Positions 37,603-47,600 of a stretch of DNA of 64,000 nt are shown piece by piece. How positions within the stretch are numbered: position 1 is the stretch's first letter; every line of letters starts with the position of its first letter. Source of the DNA: Sphaerotilus uruguayifluvii. Lineage in GTDB: Bacteria > Pseudomonadota > Gammaproteobacteria > Burkholderiales > Burkholderiaceae_C. The DNA is taken from contig NZ_JABSNM010000007.1 of the NCBI RefSeq assembly GCF_013294065.1, positions 175,501-239,500 on the forward strand. The letters are read 5' to 3'. The position numbers were made by a program, and so were the translations under genes. Under the pieces are notes generated by a model that saw only the letters and a program-made list of their open reading frames with translations, ran no database searches and was not told the DNA's origin.

Positions 37603-37646
37603 TCGGTGTTCTCCAGAAACGTCTCGTCGAGACGGAACGGCCGCCC

Positions 37647-38969
37647 TCAGCGGCCGAAGGGCCCCCAGACCGGTTCGCGCACGTCGACCATCGGCGGGCT
37701 CAGGCGGGCCTTGATGGACCCGTCGAGCGTGGTGGTCATCAGCACATCACGTCCGCCGGAACGGCTGGCGTAGATGATGAGCCGGCTGTTGGGCGCGAAG
37801 CTCGGGCTTTCGTCGTCGTTGGTGTCGGTGAGAGAGGTCACGGTTCCCGAGGACAGGTCCATCAGCTGCAGACGGAAGGCGCCGCCGCCGTTGCGGGTGA
37901 TGTAGGCCATCCATCGGCCGTCGGGACTCAGCGCGGGGCTGATGTTGTAGCTGCCGGAGAAGGTCACGCGCTCGGCGTTGCCGCCGGCCGCGCTCATGCG
38001 GTAGATCTGCGGGCCGCCCCCCCGGTCGCTGACGAAGTAGATCGAGCGGCCGTCGGACGACCAGGCGGCCTCGGTCTCGATGCTGGGCGCGCTCGTCAGC
38101 CGGCGCGGCTCGCCGCCGCCGCGGCCGACCAGGTAGATCTCGGAGTTGCCGTCGCGCGTGAGCGTGACCGCGATCTGGCTGCCGTCGGGCGACCAGGCCG
38201 GCGCGCTGTTGGAGCCCTTGAGGTTGGCGATCACGCGGCGCTGGCCCGAGCCGACCTCCTGCGCGTAGACGACCGGCTTGCCGCTCTCGAAGGAGACATA
38301 GGCCAGCTCGTGGCCATCGGGCGACCAGGCCGGCGAGATGATGGGCTGCGCGCCGCCGACCGCCACCTTCGCGCCCTCGCCGTCGGCATCGGCGACGAAG
38401 AGTGTGTAGCGGCCGGCGCTCTTGGAGACATAGGCGATGCGGGTCGAGAAGATGCCGCGCTCGCCGGTGAGCTTCTGGTAGATCTCGTCGGCGACGCGGT
38501 GCGCGGCGCGGCGCAGGTCGTCGCGCGGCACCGCCAGCGACTGCCCGAGCAGGTCGGCGCCCTTGACGGCATCCCAGAGCCGGAAGCGCAGGTCGTAGCG
38601 GCCGTCGGCCAGGCGCGCGGCCGAGCCGGCCGCCAGCGCGTCGGCGCCGCGGTTGCGCCAGGCGGGAAAGTCCGGGCGCGAGAGCTCGTCGAGCGACTCG
38701 CCGGCGGCCGGCACCAGCCGGAACAGCCCGCTGCGCTCCAGGTCGGAGCGGATCACCTGCGACACCGCCACCGCCGCGCGGTCCTCCTCGCGGAAGGGCG
38801 CGATCGCCACCGGGATCTGCGAGGCGCCGATGCCGGAGATCTCGACGCGGAACTGGGCCTGCGCGGCCGGCAGCGCGGCCAGGCCGCCCAGCGCGACGCA
38901 GCCGGCCGTGGCCTGGCGCAGGAAATGACGGCGATCGCTCGGACGGGGAAGTCTCATCGGTGCGTTCAT
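37647..38969 (-). CDS. tolB: Tol-Pal protein TolB with Tat-type signal
   Basis: A 440-residue periplasmic beta-propeller protein of the Tol-Pal envelope system. The N-terminal domain is followed by five WD40-like repeats with the motif SPAWSPDG / APAWSPDGSQIA / ALSPDGRWMAYI. The signal peptide has a twin-arginine motif DRRHFLRQ followed by a moderately hydrophobic segment and AAQAQ cleavage site, so export by Tat is likely rather than Sec as in E. coli. The start at 38969 overlaps the upstream glycosyltransferase stop (ATGA); an ATG at 38957 is possible. tolQRA are not adjacent. Confidence 0.94.
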   Translation of the reverse strand: MNAPMRLPRPSDRRHFLRQATAGCVALGGLAALPAAQAQFRVEISGIGASQIPVAIAPFREEDRAAVAVSQVIRSDLERSGLFRLVPAAGESLDELSRPDFPAWRNRGADALAAGSAARLADGRYDLRFRLWDAVKGADLLGQSLAVPRDDLRRAAHRVADEIYQKLTGERGIFSTRIAYVSKSAGRYTLFVADADGEGAKVAVGGAQPIISPAWSPDGHELAYVSFESGKPVVYAQEVGSGQRRVIANLKGSNSAPAWSPDGSQIAVTLTRDGNSEIYLVGRGGGEPRRLTSAPSIETEAAWSSDGRSIYFVSDRGGGPQIYRMSAAGGNAERVTFSGSYNISPALSPDGRWMAYITRNGGGAFRLQLMDLSSGTVTSLTDTNDDESPSFAPNSRLIIYASRSGGRDVLMTTTLDGSIKARLSPPMVDVREPVWGPFGR

Positions 38970-39856
38970 CGGGTCGGGGGGCTCGGGGAATTCGAGGAAG
39001 GCGGGGAAGCGGGCGCGCGCGGCGGCTCGCCGCCGCACTCCAGCCAGATCTTCAGATAACGGTAGTAGGACGCCTCGGCATTGTGGACGGCCAGCACGAA
39101 ACCCAGGCGACCGTCGAGAAAGCCCCGGCGCAGGATCCAGGTGCGCACGAAAGCCCACAGGCCATGGCCGATCGCGCGGCCCAGGCCGCCGCGGCGCCCG
39201 CGCGCGGCCAGGTCGGCGGCGCGTCCGCTCGAATAGCGGTTCATCTTGTCGTTGGCCACCGTCAGCGTGGCCATGCTCTCGTGCAGCAGATGGCCGTGGC
39301 CGTCGAGGTCGGCGCGGAGCCCGGACCAGAGCAGGCGCTCGTGCACGCGGTCGTCGCTGAAGCGCGCGCCCTCGCGCGGGAAGAGCCGCAGCACCCGGTC
39401 GGGATACCAGCCGCCGTGGCGCATCCACTGGCCGCAGAAGGACGACAGCCGCGGCAGCCGCCACGCCAGGTCCGCCGGCGGCGCGGCGACGATGCGCGCG
39501 ACCTCGGCCGCCAGCGCCTCGTCGAGCCATTCGTCGGCATCCAGGCTCAGCACCCAGCGCCCGCGCGCCAGCGCCAGCGCGCGGTTCTTCTGCGCGCCGA
39601 AGCCGGGCCAGTCGGACGTGACCTCGACGCGGGCGCCGTGAGCGCGCGCGATCTCGACCGTGCCATCGGTGCTGCCGCTGTCGACGACGATGATCTCGTC
39701 GGCAAAGGCCACCGAGCGCAGGCAGCGCGCCAGGCGGGCGGCCTCGTCACGGGTGATGACGACGACGGACAGCTCAGGCACGGGCGTGGCGCTGCCGGAG
39801 CGGGCCGCGCTGGATTCGCTGGATTCGCGGGGATCGGAAGGATCGGTCATGGGCAT
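38966..39856 (-). CDS. Glycosyltransferase family 2, WaaE/LPS-core-like
   Basis: A 296-residue GT2 enzyme. The motifs SVVVITRDEAARLARCLRS, IIVVDSGSTDGTVEIA, QKNRALALARGRWVLSLDADEW (DAD as the sugar-nucleotide/metal site) match the lipopolysaccharide core beta-1,4-glucosyltransferase type (WaaE/KdtX). A C-terminal amphipathic region (SYYRYLKIWLE) may touch the membrane. The stop overlaps the tolB start. The start is uncertain: the ATG at 39856 is used, and 39850 is also possible. Confidence 0.82.
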   Translation of the reverse strand: MPMTDPSDPRESSESSAARSGSATPVPELSVVVITRDEAARLARCLRSVAFADEIIVVDSGSTDGTVEIARAHGARVEVTSDWPGFGAQKNRALALARGRWVLSLDADEWLDEALAAEVARIVAAPPADLAWRLPRLSSFCGQWMRHGGWYPDRVLRLFPREGARFSDDRVHERLLWSGLRADLDGHGHLLHESMATLTVANDKMNRYSSGRAADLAARGRRGGLGRAIGHGLWAFVRTWILRRGFLDGRLGFVLAVHNAEASYYRYLKIWLECGGEPPRAPASPPSSNSPSPPTR

Positions 39857-39965
39857 GCAAGGCGCCGATTGTAGGCACCTGCCGGAACCGGCAGGCCGGC
39901 GGCGGGCTGAAGGGCGGGTGCCGCGCAGCGTCGATAATCGGCCTCGACACTTCGAGGACACACCG

Positions 39966-40553
39966 ATGACCCCGCCGATCAGCCGCTTTCCGGTGCCCGA
40001 CCTGGCCGACCTGCCCGAGGACCTGCGCGCGCGCATCCTGGCGGTGCAGGAGAAGGCCGGCTTCGTGCCCAACGTCTTCCTGGCGCTGGCGCACCGCCCG
40101 GACGAATGCCGCGCCTTCTTCGACTACCACGACGCGCTGATGCTGCGCCCCTCCGGCCTGAGCAAGGGCGAGAAGGAAATGATCGTCGTGGCGACCTCGG
40201 GCGCGAACCGCTGCCTGTACTGCGTCGTCGCGCACGGCGCGATCCTGCGCATCCTCGAGAAGAGCCCGCTGATCGCCGACCAGATCGCGATCGACCACCG
40301 CAAGTCCGACGCCACGCCGCGCCAGAAGGCCATGCTCGACATGGCGCTCAGGCTCTGCCGCGAGCCCGACGCGGTCGACGAGACCGACTTCGCCCGGCTG
40401 CACGAGCACGGCTTCTCCGACGAGGACATCTGGGACATCGGCGCGATCACCGCCTTCTTCGGCCTGTCCAACCGCATGGCCCACCTGCTGGCGATGCGGC
40501 CCAACGACGAGTTCTTCCTGATGGGACGGGTGCCGCGCGCGCCGCGCCCCTGA
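39966..40553 (+). CDS. Peroxidase-related AhpD-like protein
   Basis: A 195-residue alkylhydroperoxidase AhpD/carboxymuconolactone decarboxylase-fold protein. The catalytic pattern is intact as EMIVVATSGANRCLYCVVAHG, with the CxxC pair and the following His. The C-terminal segment IGAITAFFGLSNRMAHLLAMRPN is typical of the peroxidase-related subfamily. It is expected to reduce peroxides using the Cys pair, but its reductant is unknown. The gene is not in an obvious operon. Confidence 0.85.
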   Translation: MTPPISRFPVPDLADLPEDLRARILAVQEKAGFVPNVFLALAHRPDECRAFFDYHDALMLRPSGLSKGEKEMIVVATSGANRCLYCVVAHGAILRILEKSPLIADQIAIDHRKSDATPRQKAMLDMALRLCREPDAVDETDFARLHEHGFSDEDIWDIGAITAFFGLSNRMAHLLAMRPNDEFFLMGRVPRAPRP

Positions 40554-40595
40554 ACCCTGCGCCAGCCCTCCCCTGCCCTTCAAGGCCTTTCCCGG

Positions 40596-41486
40596 ATGAC
40601 GATGTCCCGTGCTGCCCCCGCCTCGATCAGCGGCTTCACCTTCCTGCGCCACGGCGTCAAGCTCGGCTTCCCGTTCGAGGCCTCGATCCGCTCGATCCTG
40701 CCGCTGGTCGACGAGTTCGTCATCGCGCTGGGCGCCGGCGAGGATGCCACCGAGGCGCGCATCCACGCGCTGGCCGCCGAGCAGCCCAAGATCCGCATCA
40801 TCCCGACGCGCTGGAACGAGCGCATGGCCGAGAAGGGCTTCGTCTACGCGCAGCAGAAGATGATCGCCCAGTACGCCTGCACCGGCGACTGGGCCTTCTA
40901 CCTCGAGGGCGACGAGGTGCTGCACGAGGCCGAGCTGCCGGCCATCCGCGCGGCGGTCGACCGCCACCACGCCAATCCGGCCGTCGAGGCGCTGGTGTTC
41001 GACTACCTGCACTTCTACGGCTCGCCGCAGTGGCTGGCCGTGAGCCCGGCCTGGTACCGGCGCGAATGCCGGCTGATCCGCAACACGATCCGCAGCTACG
41101 CGCCCGACGGCCAGTTCTGGGTCGTGATGGACAGGCACCGCAAGGGCCGCCACCCGCAGGCCGCGCTGGCGGGTGCGCACATCTACCACTACGGCCATGT
41201 GCGCCGGCTCGACTACATGCAGGCCAAGATGGACCAGGTCAGCAAGTACTGGTCGCACCAGCCGCCGAAGATGAGCTACTCGATCGACCCGCAGGCGCTG
41301 CGGCCGTTCGAGGGCACGCACCCGGCCTGCATGGCCGACTGGCTGGCGCATGACGCCGAGCCCGCCTTCACGCCCGACCCGGCCCATCCGCTGACCCGCC
41401 GCGAGCGCAAGCACCGCAAGGCGATGGTGCTCGAGCGCTGGTTCGGGCTGGACCTGAGCCACAAGCACTATCGGCTGGTGGCGTGA
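40596..41486 (+). CDS. Glycosyltransferase family 2-like protein
   Basis: A 296-residue protein with a GT2-like fold: FTFLRHGVKLGFPFEASIRSI at the start, DEFVIALGAGEDAT as the nucleotide-sugar strand and WAFYLEGDEVLHE as the DxD-like site. The C-terminal half carries a basic region (RHRKGRHPQAALAGAHIYHYGHVR). Proteins of this type often occur in polysaccharide gene clusters, and this is followed 10 bp later by a GT4 gene. The donor and acceptor sugars are unknown. Confidence 0.78.
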   Translation: MTMSRAAPASISGFTFLRHGVKLGFPFEASIRSILPLVDEFVIALGAGEDATEARIHALAAEQPKIRIIPTRWNERMAEKGFVYAQQKMIAQYACTGDWAFYLEGDEVLHEAELPAIRAAVDRHHANPAVEALVFDYLHFYGSPQWLAVSPAWYRRECRLIRNTIRSYAPDGQFWVVMDRHRKGRHPQAALAGAHIYHYGHVRRLDYMQAKMDQVSKYWSHQPPKMSYSIDPQALRPFEGTHPACMADWLAHDAEPAFTPDPAHPLTRRERKHRKAMVLERWFGLDLSHKHYRLVA

Positions 41487-41496
41487 CGGAGGCGTG

Positions 41497-42567
41497 ATGC
41501 GTGACGTGACCCTGAGCCTGGGCCGCATCGGCTCGCTGATCGACGGCCTGGGCGAATACTCGACCCAGCTCGGACACCATGTCGCGGCCGCGGCCCCGCT
41601 GTGGCGCGAGCGCTGGGGCGTGCGCTTCCATTTCCATCTGCCCGCGCGCTGGATCGGCCTGTTCGGCGACGAGGTCGGCTACCTGCCGGTGCGGCCCTGG
41701 CAGAGCCGGCTGAACCTGCAGCCGCGCCGGCACGCGATCTGGCATGCGCTGAACCAGCTCGGCCGCATTCCCCCGCCCCCCGGCACCCGCCATGCGGTGA
41801 TGACGGTGCATGATCTGAACCCGATCTATCACGACGCACCGGACGCTGCCGCGCGCGCCATCGACCAGCTGCGCCGGCGCCTGTCGCGCTTCGACGAGGT
41901 GATCACGCTGACGCGCCATGTCGAGTCCGACATCCGCCGCCACCTGGGCTGGCAGGGTCCGGTGCAGGTGATCGCCAACGGCGTGCGCGACCTCTCGCAG
42001 GCACCACGCTCGCCGGTGGCGGCGCTGCAGGGGCGGCCGTATTTCCTGCACCTGAGTCGCATGGCGCGCTCGAAGAACCCGCACCTGCTGCTCGACCTCG
42101 CTGCGCTGTGGCCCGACCATGCCCTGGTGATGGCGGGCCCCGACGGCAGCGACAGCCGTGCGCTCGAGGCCCGGGCGCGCGAGCGCGGACTCGACAACGT
42201 GATCTTCCTGCGCGACATCGACGACGCGACCAAGGCCTGGCTCTATGCCGGCTGCGAGGCCTTCCTGTTCCCGTCGCAGACCGAGGGCTTCGGCCTGCCG
42301 CCGCTGGAGGCGATGTGCTTCGGCAGGCCGGTCTTCCTGTCGACGCTGACCAGCCTGCCGGAGATCGGCGGCACGGCGGCCGCCTACTGGCCGGAGCTGA
42401 ACGCCGCGGCGATGGACGCGACGCTGCGCGCGGAGCTGCCACGCCTGCGGACACGCGCCGCCGAGATCCGTGCCCATGCCCTCGCCTACCGCTGGGTCGA
42501 CTGCGCGCAGGCCTGTCTGGCGCTCTACGCCCGACGGCTCGGCATCGAAGCGGGCGCGCCGCCCTGA
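41497..42567 (+). CDS. Glycosyltransferase family 4 (GT-B) protein
   Basis: A 356-residue GT-B enzyme of family GT4. The C-terminal Rossmann domain shows YFLHLSRMARSKNPHLLLDL, NVIFLRDIDDATKAWLYAGC, and the donor-binding ExxxxxE motif in FPSQTEGFGLPPLEAMCFGRPV. GGAGG precedes the ATG at 41497; a GTG directly before it is an alternative start. The gene overlaps by 43 bp at its 3' end with the convergent GT9 gene. Confidence 0.85.
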   Translation: MRDVTLSLGRIGSLIDGLGEYSTQLGHHVAAAAPLWRERWGVRFHFHLPARWIGLFGDEVGYLPVRPWQSRLNLQPRRHAIWHALNQLGRIPPPPGTRHAVMTVHDLNPIYHDAPDAAARAIDQLRRRLSRFDEVITLTRHVESDIRRHLGWQGPVQVIANGVRDLSQAPRSPVAALQGRPYFLHLSRMARSKNPHLLLDLAALWPDHALVMAGPDGSDSRALEARARERGLDNVIFLRDIDDATKAWLYAGCEAFLFPSQTEGFGLPPLEAMCFGRPVFLSTLTSLPEIGGTAAAYWPELNAAAMDATLRAELPRLRTRAAEIRAHALAYRWVDCAQACLALYARRLGIEAGAPP

Positions 42568-43682
42568 GCGACGTCCGCGCCGGTCTCGGCCAGCATCTCG
42601 CCGGCCAGCGCGGCCACCCGATCGGGATCGATGTCGTCGACCCGCTCCGGGCCGTGCAGCCAGCGGGTGCGGTTGGCGGCGGTGACGCGGAACGCCGGAT
42701 CGATGATGCCGGCGAACAGGCCCAGCACCGGCACGTCGGCAGACTGCGCCACATGCAGCAGGCCGCCGTCGGCGGCCAGCACCAGCGCGCAGCGCTGCAG
42801 CAGCGCGTGCACCTCGGGCAGGCTGTGGCGGTCGACGCGATCGACGAAACGCACGCCGGGCAGCGCCGCCACCAGCCGGTCGCGCATCTCCAGGCCGTTG
42901 GCGGCGCCGACCAGCACGACCGGCGGACAGCCCTGCGGCCGGCGGGCCAGCCGCTCGAGCACCTCGCCCCAGCGCGAGCAGGTGCGCCAGTCGCGCACGC
43001 CGCCCACCGCCACCGCCAGCAGCGGCCCCGCAGGCAGCTCCGCCGCCTCGATCGCGGCCTCGTCCTGCGCCGAATGCCACATCACCGTGCGGGCTCGCGC
43101 ACGGATCTCGGCCTCGGCCGGTGCCTGCGCCAGCAGCGCGGCCACGCGATGGAAGCCGAACAGGGTGCGGTTGAATTCCGGACCGGTGTAGACGCCGTGC
43201 AGATGCACGAAGGGCACGTCGCGGAAGAAGCGGAACTTGTCGCGCGTGCCGCGCGAGCTGGCGCTGTGCAGCAGGATCAGGTCGTAGCCGCCGGGCAGGT
43301 CCTGCGGACGGGCAGCCACCGCGGTGAAGAGGCGGTCGGCCTGGTACAGCGGCAGCAGATGGGCCTCGGTGAGCAGGTCGAGCCGCTCGAAGCGATCGGC
43401 GAGCAGCTGGCGGGCCGCCAGGTCCATCAGGGAGTCGCCGACCTGCGGCGTGCCCTGGTGGATCCACAGCACGCGGCGCACGCCGGGATCGATGCGCAGG
43501 CGCTGCAGCGCACGCTGCCCGTGCAGCACCAGGCTCAGCTCGCGCATCAGGCGCCGCCTGGCCGCGCGCCACGGCGAGACGCCGGCCAGGAAACGCGCCC
43601 GATCCGAAGGCAGCTCCGCCTCGAAGGGCGGGGTCCAGGTCGCGGCCGCGTAGCGGCGCACCGCCTCGGGCACCCAGCTCAC
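42525..43682 (-). CDS. Heptosyltransferase-like protein (GT9)
   Basis: A 385-residue GT-B protein whose C-terminal half, VPVLGLFAGIIDPAF and LVLAADGGLLHVAQSADVPVLG, resembles the ADP-heptose:LPS heptosyltransferase family GT9. The start is GTG at 43682, which overlaps the stop of the DUF5672 gene as GTGA, so translation is coupled. Probably adds a sugar to a surface glycan; the specific linkage is unknown. Confidence 0.75.
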   Translation of the reverse strand: MSWVPEAVRRYAAATWTPPFEAELPSDRARFLAGVSPWRAARRRLMRELSLVLHGQRALQRLRIDPGVRRVLWIHQGTPQVGDSLMDLAARQLLADRFERLDLLTEAHLLPLYQADRLFTAVAARPQDLPGGYDLILLHSASSRGTRDKFRFFRDVPFVHLHGVYTGPEFNRTLFGFHRVAALLAQAPAEAEIRARARTVMWHSAQDEAAIEAAELPAGPLLAVAVGGVRDWRTCSRWGEVLERLARRPQGCPPVVLVGAANGLEMRDRLVAALPGVRFVDRVDRHSLPEVHALLQRCALVLAADGGLLHVAQSADVPVLGLFAGIIDPAFRVTAANRTRWLHGPERVDDIDPDRVAALAGEMLAETGADVAQGGAPASMPSRRA

Positions 43683-44656
43683 CGCGCCCCTCCCCGGCCC
43701 AGCAGGCGCAGCCCGGCCAGCCGCGCATGCAGGCGAGCGTCGGCGGCCCAGGCGCCCGGGCCGGCCTGCCGGCGACGCGCCAGCAGCGCCGCCGCGGCCT
43801 CCAGGAAGCGGTACCGCAGCAGCGCCTTGCAGAGCTGGCGCCCCGGCTCCGAGCGGCACGTCGCCTCCGGCCACTCCGGAATAGCCGCCTCGAGCCAGTC
43901 CTGCCAGACCCGGCGGGCCTGCGCATCGGCGCCGCGCATCTCGCGCATGAAGCTGCCCATCCACCAGGAACCCAGCGCCGACACGGACAGGTCGCCGATG
44001 AAACGGCACAGCGTTCCGGTGTCGAGCACCTCGGGCAGATGGAAGGGCCCGTGAAAGCCGAAGGGACGGCCCTCGAGCGAGCCCTCCTCGACGGAGAAGC
44101 GGCGCGCCAGGGCCGCGTCGGCGAACCGCAGGCCGCGGGCCTCCAGGGCCGGGCGGTAGCGCACGCCGATGCACACGTCCTCAGGATGCTCCGGCGGGAA
44201 CTGCGGCTCGCGCAGCAGCTCCAGCAGCCGGCGCGAGCGCAGCGAGAAGCCGCCGTTGCCCACGTCGTGCGGCGCCGGCAGATGCGGCCAGGGCGCGCCG
44301 ATGTAGTCGAAGCCCAGGAATTCGTCCGACCAGGCCTGCGCATTCAGCACATGGCCGTCCCACTGGATGACCAGCACATGCGACTGCGCAGGCCGCAGGT
44401 GCGCCAGCAGCCCGTCCAGCATGAACCGCGAGTAGGCCTCGACGCTGCGCAGCGGCTCGATGCCGACCCGCCGCACCGAGGCGGGCAGATCCGCCTCGCC
44501 GACCTGCCCGACCCGGTCGGTCAGCAGCACTGCATCGCCGAAATGCACCTGCGCCAGGCTCTGGCGCATCGCACGCAGCGACCAGGGCAGCCGGTCGGTG
44601 CAGTCGATGCAGCACAGCGCCACGTCGGGGAGTTGCAGGAGGTCGTCGTCGGTCAC
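43679..44656 (-). CDS. DUF5672 family protein
   Basis: A 325-residue protein matching the DUF5672 type, found in polysaccharide gene clusters. Landmarks are SHVLVIQWDGHVLNAQAWSDEFL and DYIGAPWPHLP, then NGGFSLRSRRLLELL and PEDVCIGVRYRPALE. These resemble GT-A glycosyltransferases of family GT2/GT25 in their DxD-like WDGHV site. The start is GTG at 44656, 3 bp after the upstream gene. Confidence 0.75.
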   Translation of the reverse strand: MTDDDLLQLPDVALCCIDCTDRLPWSLRAMRQSLAQVHFGDAVLLTDRVGQVGEADLPASVRRVGIEPLRSVEAYSRFMLDGLLAHLRPAQSHVLVIQWDGHVLNAQAWSDEFLGFDYIGAPWPHLPAPHDVGNGGFSLRSRRLLELLREPQFPPEHPEDVCIGVRYRPALEARGLRFADAALARRFSVEEGSLEGRPFGFHGPFHLPEVLDTGTLCRFIGDLSVSALGSWWMGSFMREMRGADAQARRVWQDWLEAAIPEWPEATCRSEPGRQLCKALLRYRFLEAAAALLARRRQAGPGAWAADARLHARLAGLRLLGRGGAR

Positions 44657-44659
44657 GGC

Positions 44660-47600
44660 TCAGGTCGGGGCGTCAGGCCTCAGCTGCTGCTCGAGCCGGG
44701 CCAGATAGTCGGCCTGCTGACGCAGGACCTGCGGCGAGACGTCGAGCCGCTCGGCCACATGGCGATGGATGGCGCGCACTTCGTCCAGATGGCGCTCGGC
44801 CGCCAGCGACTGCGTCACGCCCTGGGCGTGACGTCGGTGCACGTTGAGCGAGCGCGGCACGTACACCACCTGAGCCCCGGGCTGCAGCAGCACCTCGATG
44901 TAGAGACGCCAGTCCCCCGCCAGACGATGGCCGCGGATGTCCTGCCCGGCCGCCTGCAGCGCCCGGTCGAGCTGCTCGCGCTCGAACAGCACGCCACTGA
45001 CATTCAGGATGGGATTGAAGACCGCCATCCGCTCCCGCACGAAATCGGCGCCACGCTGAACCAGGGGCTCGCGCAGGCCACCCGGCCAGAACGTCTCGTA
45101 GTAATGGTTGTAGCTTTCGGCCAGGACCTTGCCGCGCGCGTCGATCTGCCGGGAATCGCAGAAAGCGAGCGCGGCACGATCCGCGCCGGCGGCCAGCATC
45201 TCGGCCAGGAAGGTCGGCTCGACCAGGTCGTCCGCCTCGGCGATCCAGACATGGTCGCCCCGGCAGGATGCCACCGCCGCTGACCAGTTGCCGAACGCGG
45301 ATCCCGAATTGACGGACCGGGCCGTGATGTCGACCTCGCGCCCGACCGATTCGCAGTAGCGACGGGCCCGCTCGACCGAGGCATCGGAGGATGCGTCGTC
45401 GACGCAGCGGATCTCGTAGACCGGATAGGTCTGCGCGAAGAGGCTCGCCAGCCGCGCTTCCAGATGATCCTGGTGGTTGTAGCTGGTCACCACCACGGAC
45501 ACCTTGCGCAATCCCGGACGCAGCAGCGTCAGCAGGTCGAAGACGTACTCGGCCATGTCGAACCGCGACCGCGCGAACAGGCTGCGCCGCTGACGGGCAG
45601 CGTCATCGTCCTCGCGGACCCGGTCCCGCACGGCCTGAGCCATCGCCGTGACGTTGCATTTCTCGACCAGGGTGCCGCATCCCGGCTCGGCCAGGACATC
45701 GGCGGACCCGCCCGTGCCGGCAAATGCCACCACAGGCACGCCCAGGGCCAGCGCCTCGAGCATGACCGACGGGAAGGGATCCTCGCGGGAGGTCAGCGCG
45801 AACACGTCGGCGACCGCGACATAGTCGAGCACCTGGTCGGTGAAGTCGAGCAGCCGCAGATGCGAGGACTGGCTCATCACCGGATCGGTCTCCAGCCAGT
45901 GCATCAGCTGCGGGTCACGCCGGCCGACCCACAGGAAGAAGACGTCGTCGCCGAGAATGTCCTGCCGCTTGCTCAGCTCGACGAACAGGTCGAAGCCCTT
46001 GCGCAGATCGGCGTAGCCCGCGTTGACGACCAGCCGTGCCCCTGCAGGCAGTCCGAGCTTCTCGAGAATGGCCGCCCGGTCCGGCCTGACGCGTCGCAGG
46101 TCCCCGTAGATGCCCTGAGGCCTGACGACGGACCGCCGTGGCCGCCCACCGGCCACCTCGTCGAACGAGGCCTCGACGAACGCGGAGGGAAAGACCACCA
46201 CGTCGGCATCCTGGGCGATGCCACGGGCGCAGCCCTCCAGCTGCCGCTCGCGTATCAGGTGGCCGAGCTCGTGGATCAGCGAGACGATGCGCATGCGCCG
46301 CTTGCGCAGCGCGGAAACCACCTCGCCCGTCACCACGGTGTTGGTGATGACCGACAGGCCGTCGGCTGCGCCAGGCATCAGCCCGAGCGACTCCAGCGCC
46401 TCGTCCAGCGAGCCGCCCGGCTGCAGCACCTGCGTCGGGCCGATCTGGCGATAGGCGTCGAGCAGCGGTCCGCCGTCCTGGACCAGCAGGAAGCGCACCG
46501 GCACGCCGAAACGCCGCTGCAGCATGGCACCGATGTTCAGCAGCAGCTGCTGTGCACCGTGCAGCTGGGCGTCATGTCCGACCAGAAGGACCCCGTGACG
46601 CTGATCCGAGACACGCGCGGCGCCGCAGACGGCCCGCCGCGTCGCGTTCAGATAGGCGTGCCCGTAGTGCACGTCCGGCTCCAGGTAGGCCCCTTCGGCC
46701 CACTCGTTCCAGGCGTTCACGAAGACCAGCGCCCGCTGGCCTGCCGCCGGGTGAGCGCGTGCATGGTCGATCATGCGCGCCAGCCAGCGCTCGTATTTCA
46801 GCGGCGTCGATCCGACGAAGCCGAATCCGCGCCCCGGCTTGCGGGCCTCGTTGTCCCAGTTCGGCACCACGGTGCGGATCAGATCGAAGTCCGGAGGCTC
46901 CACGGCCAGGCTGCGCTCGACCAGAGCGTCGTAGCGGCAGTAGGTGCCCAGGAAGCGGGGATCGTAGACCTCCTTGTAGTCGACCTGCGGCAGGTCGACG
47001 CCCAGCTTGTGTGGCGGGAACTCGATGGCGCCGTCGAATCCCCAGGGGCGCGGATCTTCGCTGCCGAAGCCCTGGACCATCAGCACGTACGGATTGACGC
47101 CGATGCGGTCCTGGCAGTGCTGGCGAAAACGCGCCAGCCGGCCGGCGATGTCGGGCACAAGTCCGGGCCTGTAGATGATGAACAGCGGCCGATCGCCGAC
47201 CCGCAGATAGCGTGGATCGACGAAATGCCGGCAGACATCCGCCGCGAAATCGGCCTCGCCGGCAGGGTCGTAGGTCTGCTCGAGCAGCACCTCCTGGTCG
47301 TTGCCGTCCCAGCGCCGGCTCCAGTTCTCGTTCGCCCAGTTCAGGCAGAAGCCGATGTCGATCGACGGATCGGCCAGAAAGTTCTCCACCGGCCGCTCCA
47401 GCAGGCGCCGGCCGTCGAAGTTGTAGTAGTGGAAGCAGAAGGCACGCACGCCGGCATGGCGGGCGGCCTCGGCCTGCTGGTGCAGCACCCGAGTTCCGTC
47501 GGACAGGTCGTAGTGACCGTGATCGCGGGGAATGCGAGGCTGGTAATGCCCCTTGAAACGGGGCACGCCTCGCGCGACATTGCGCCACTCGGTGAACCCC

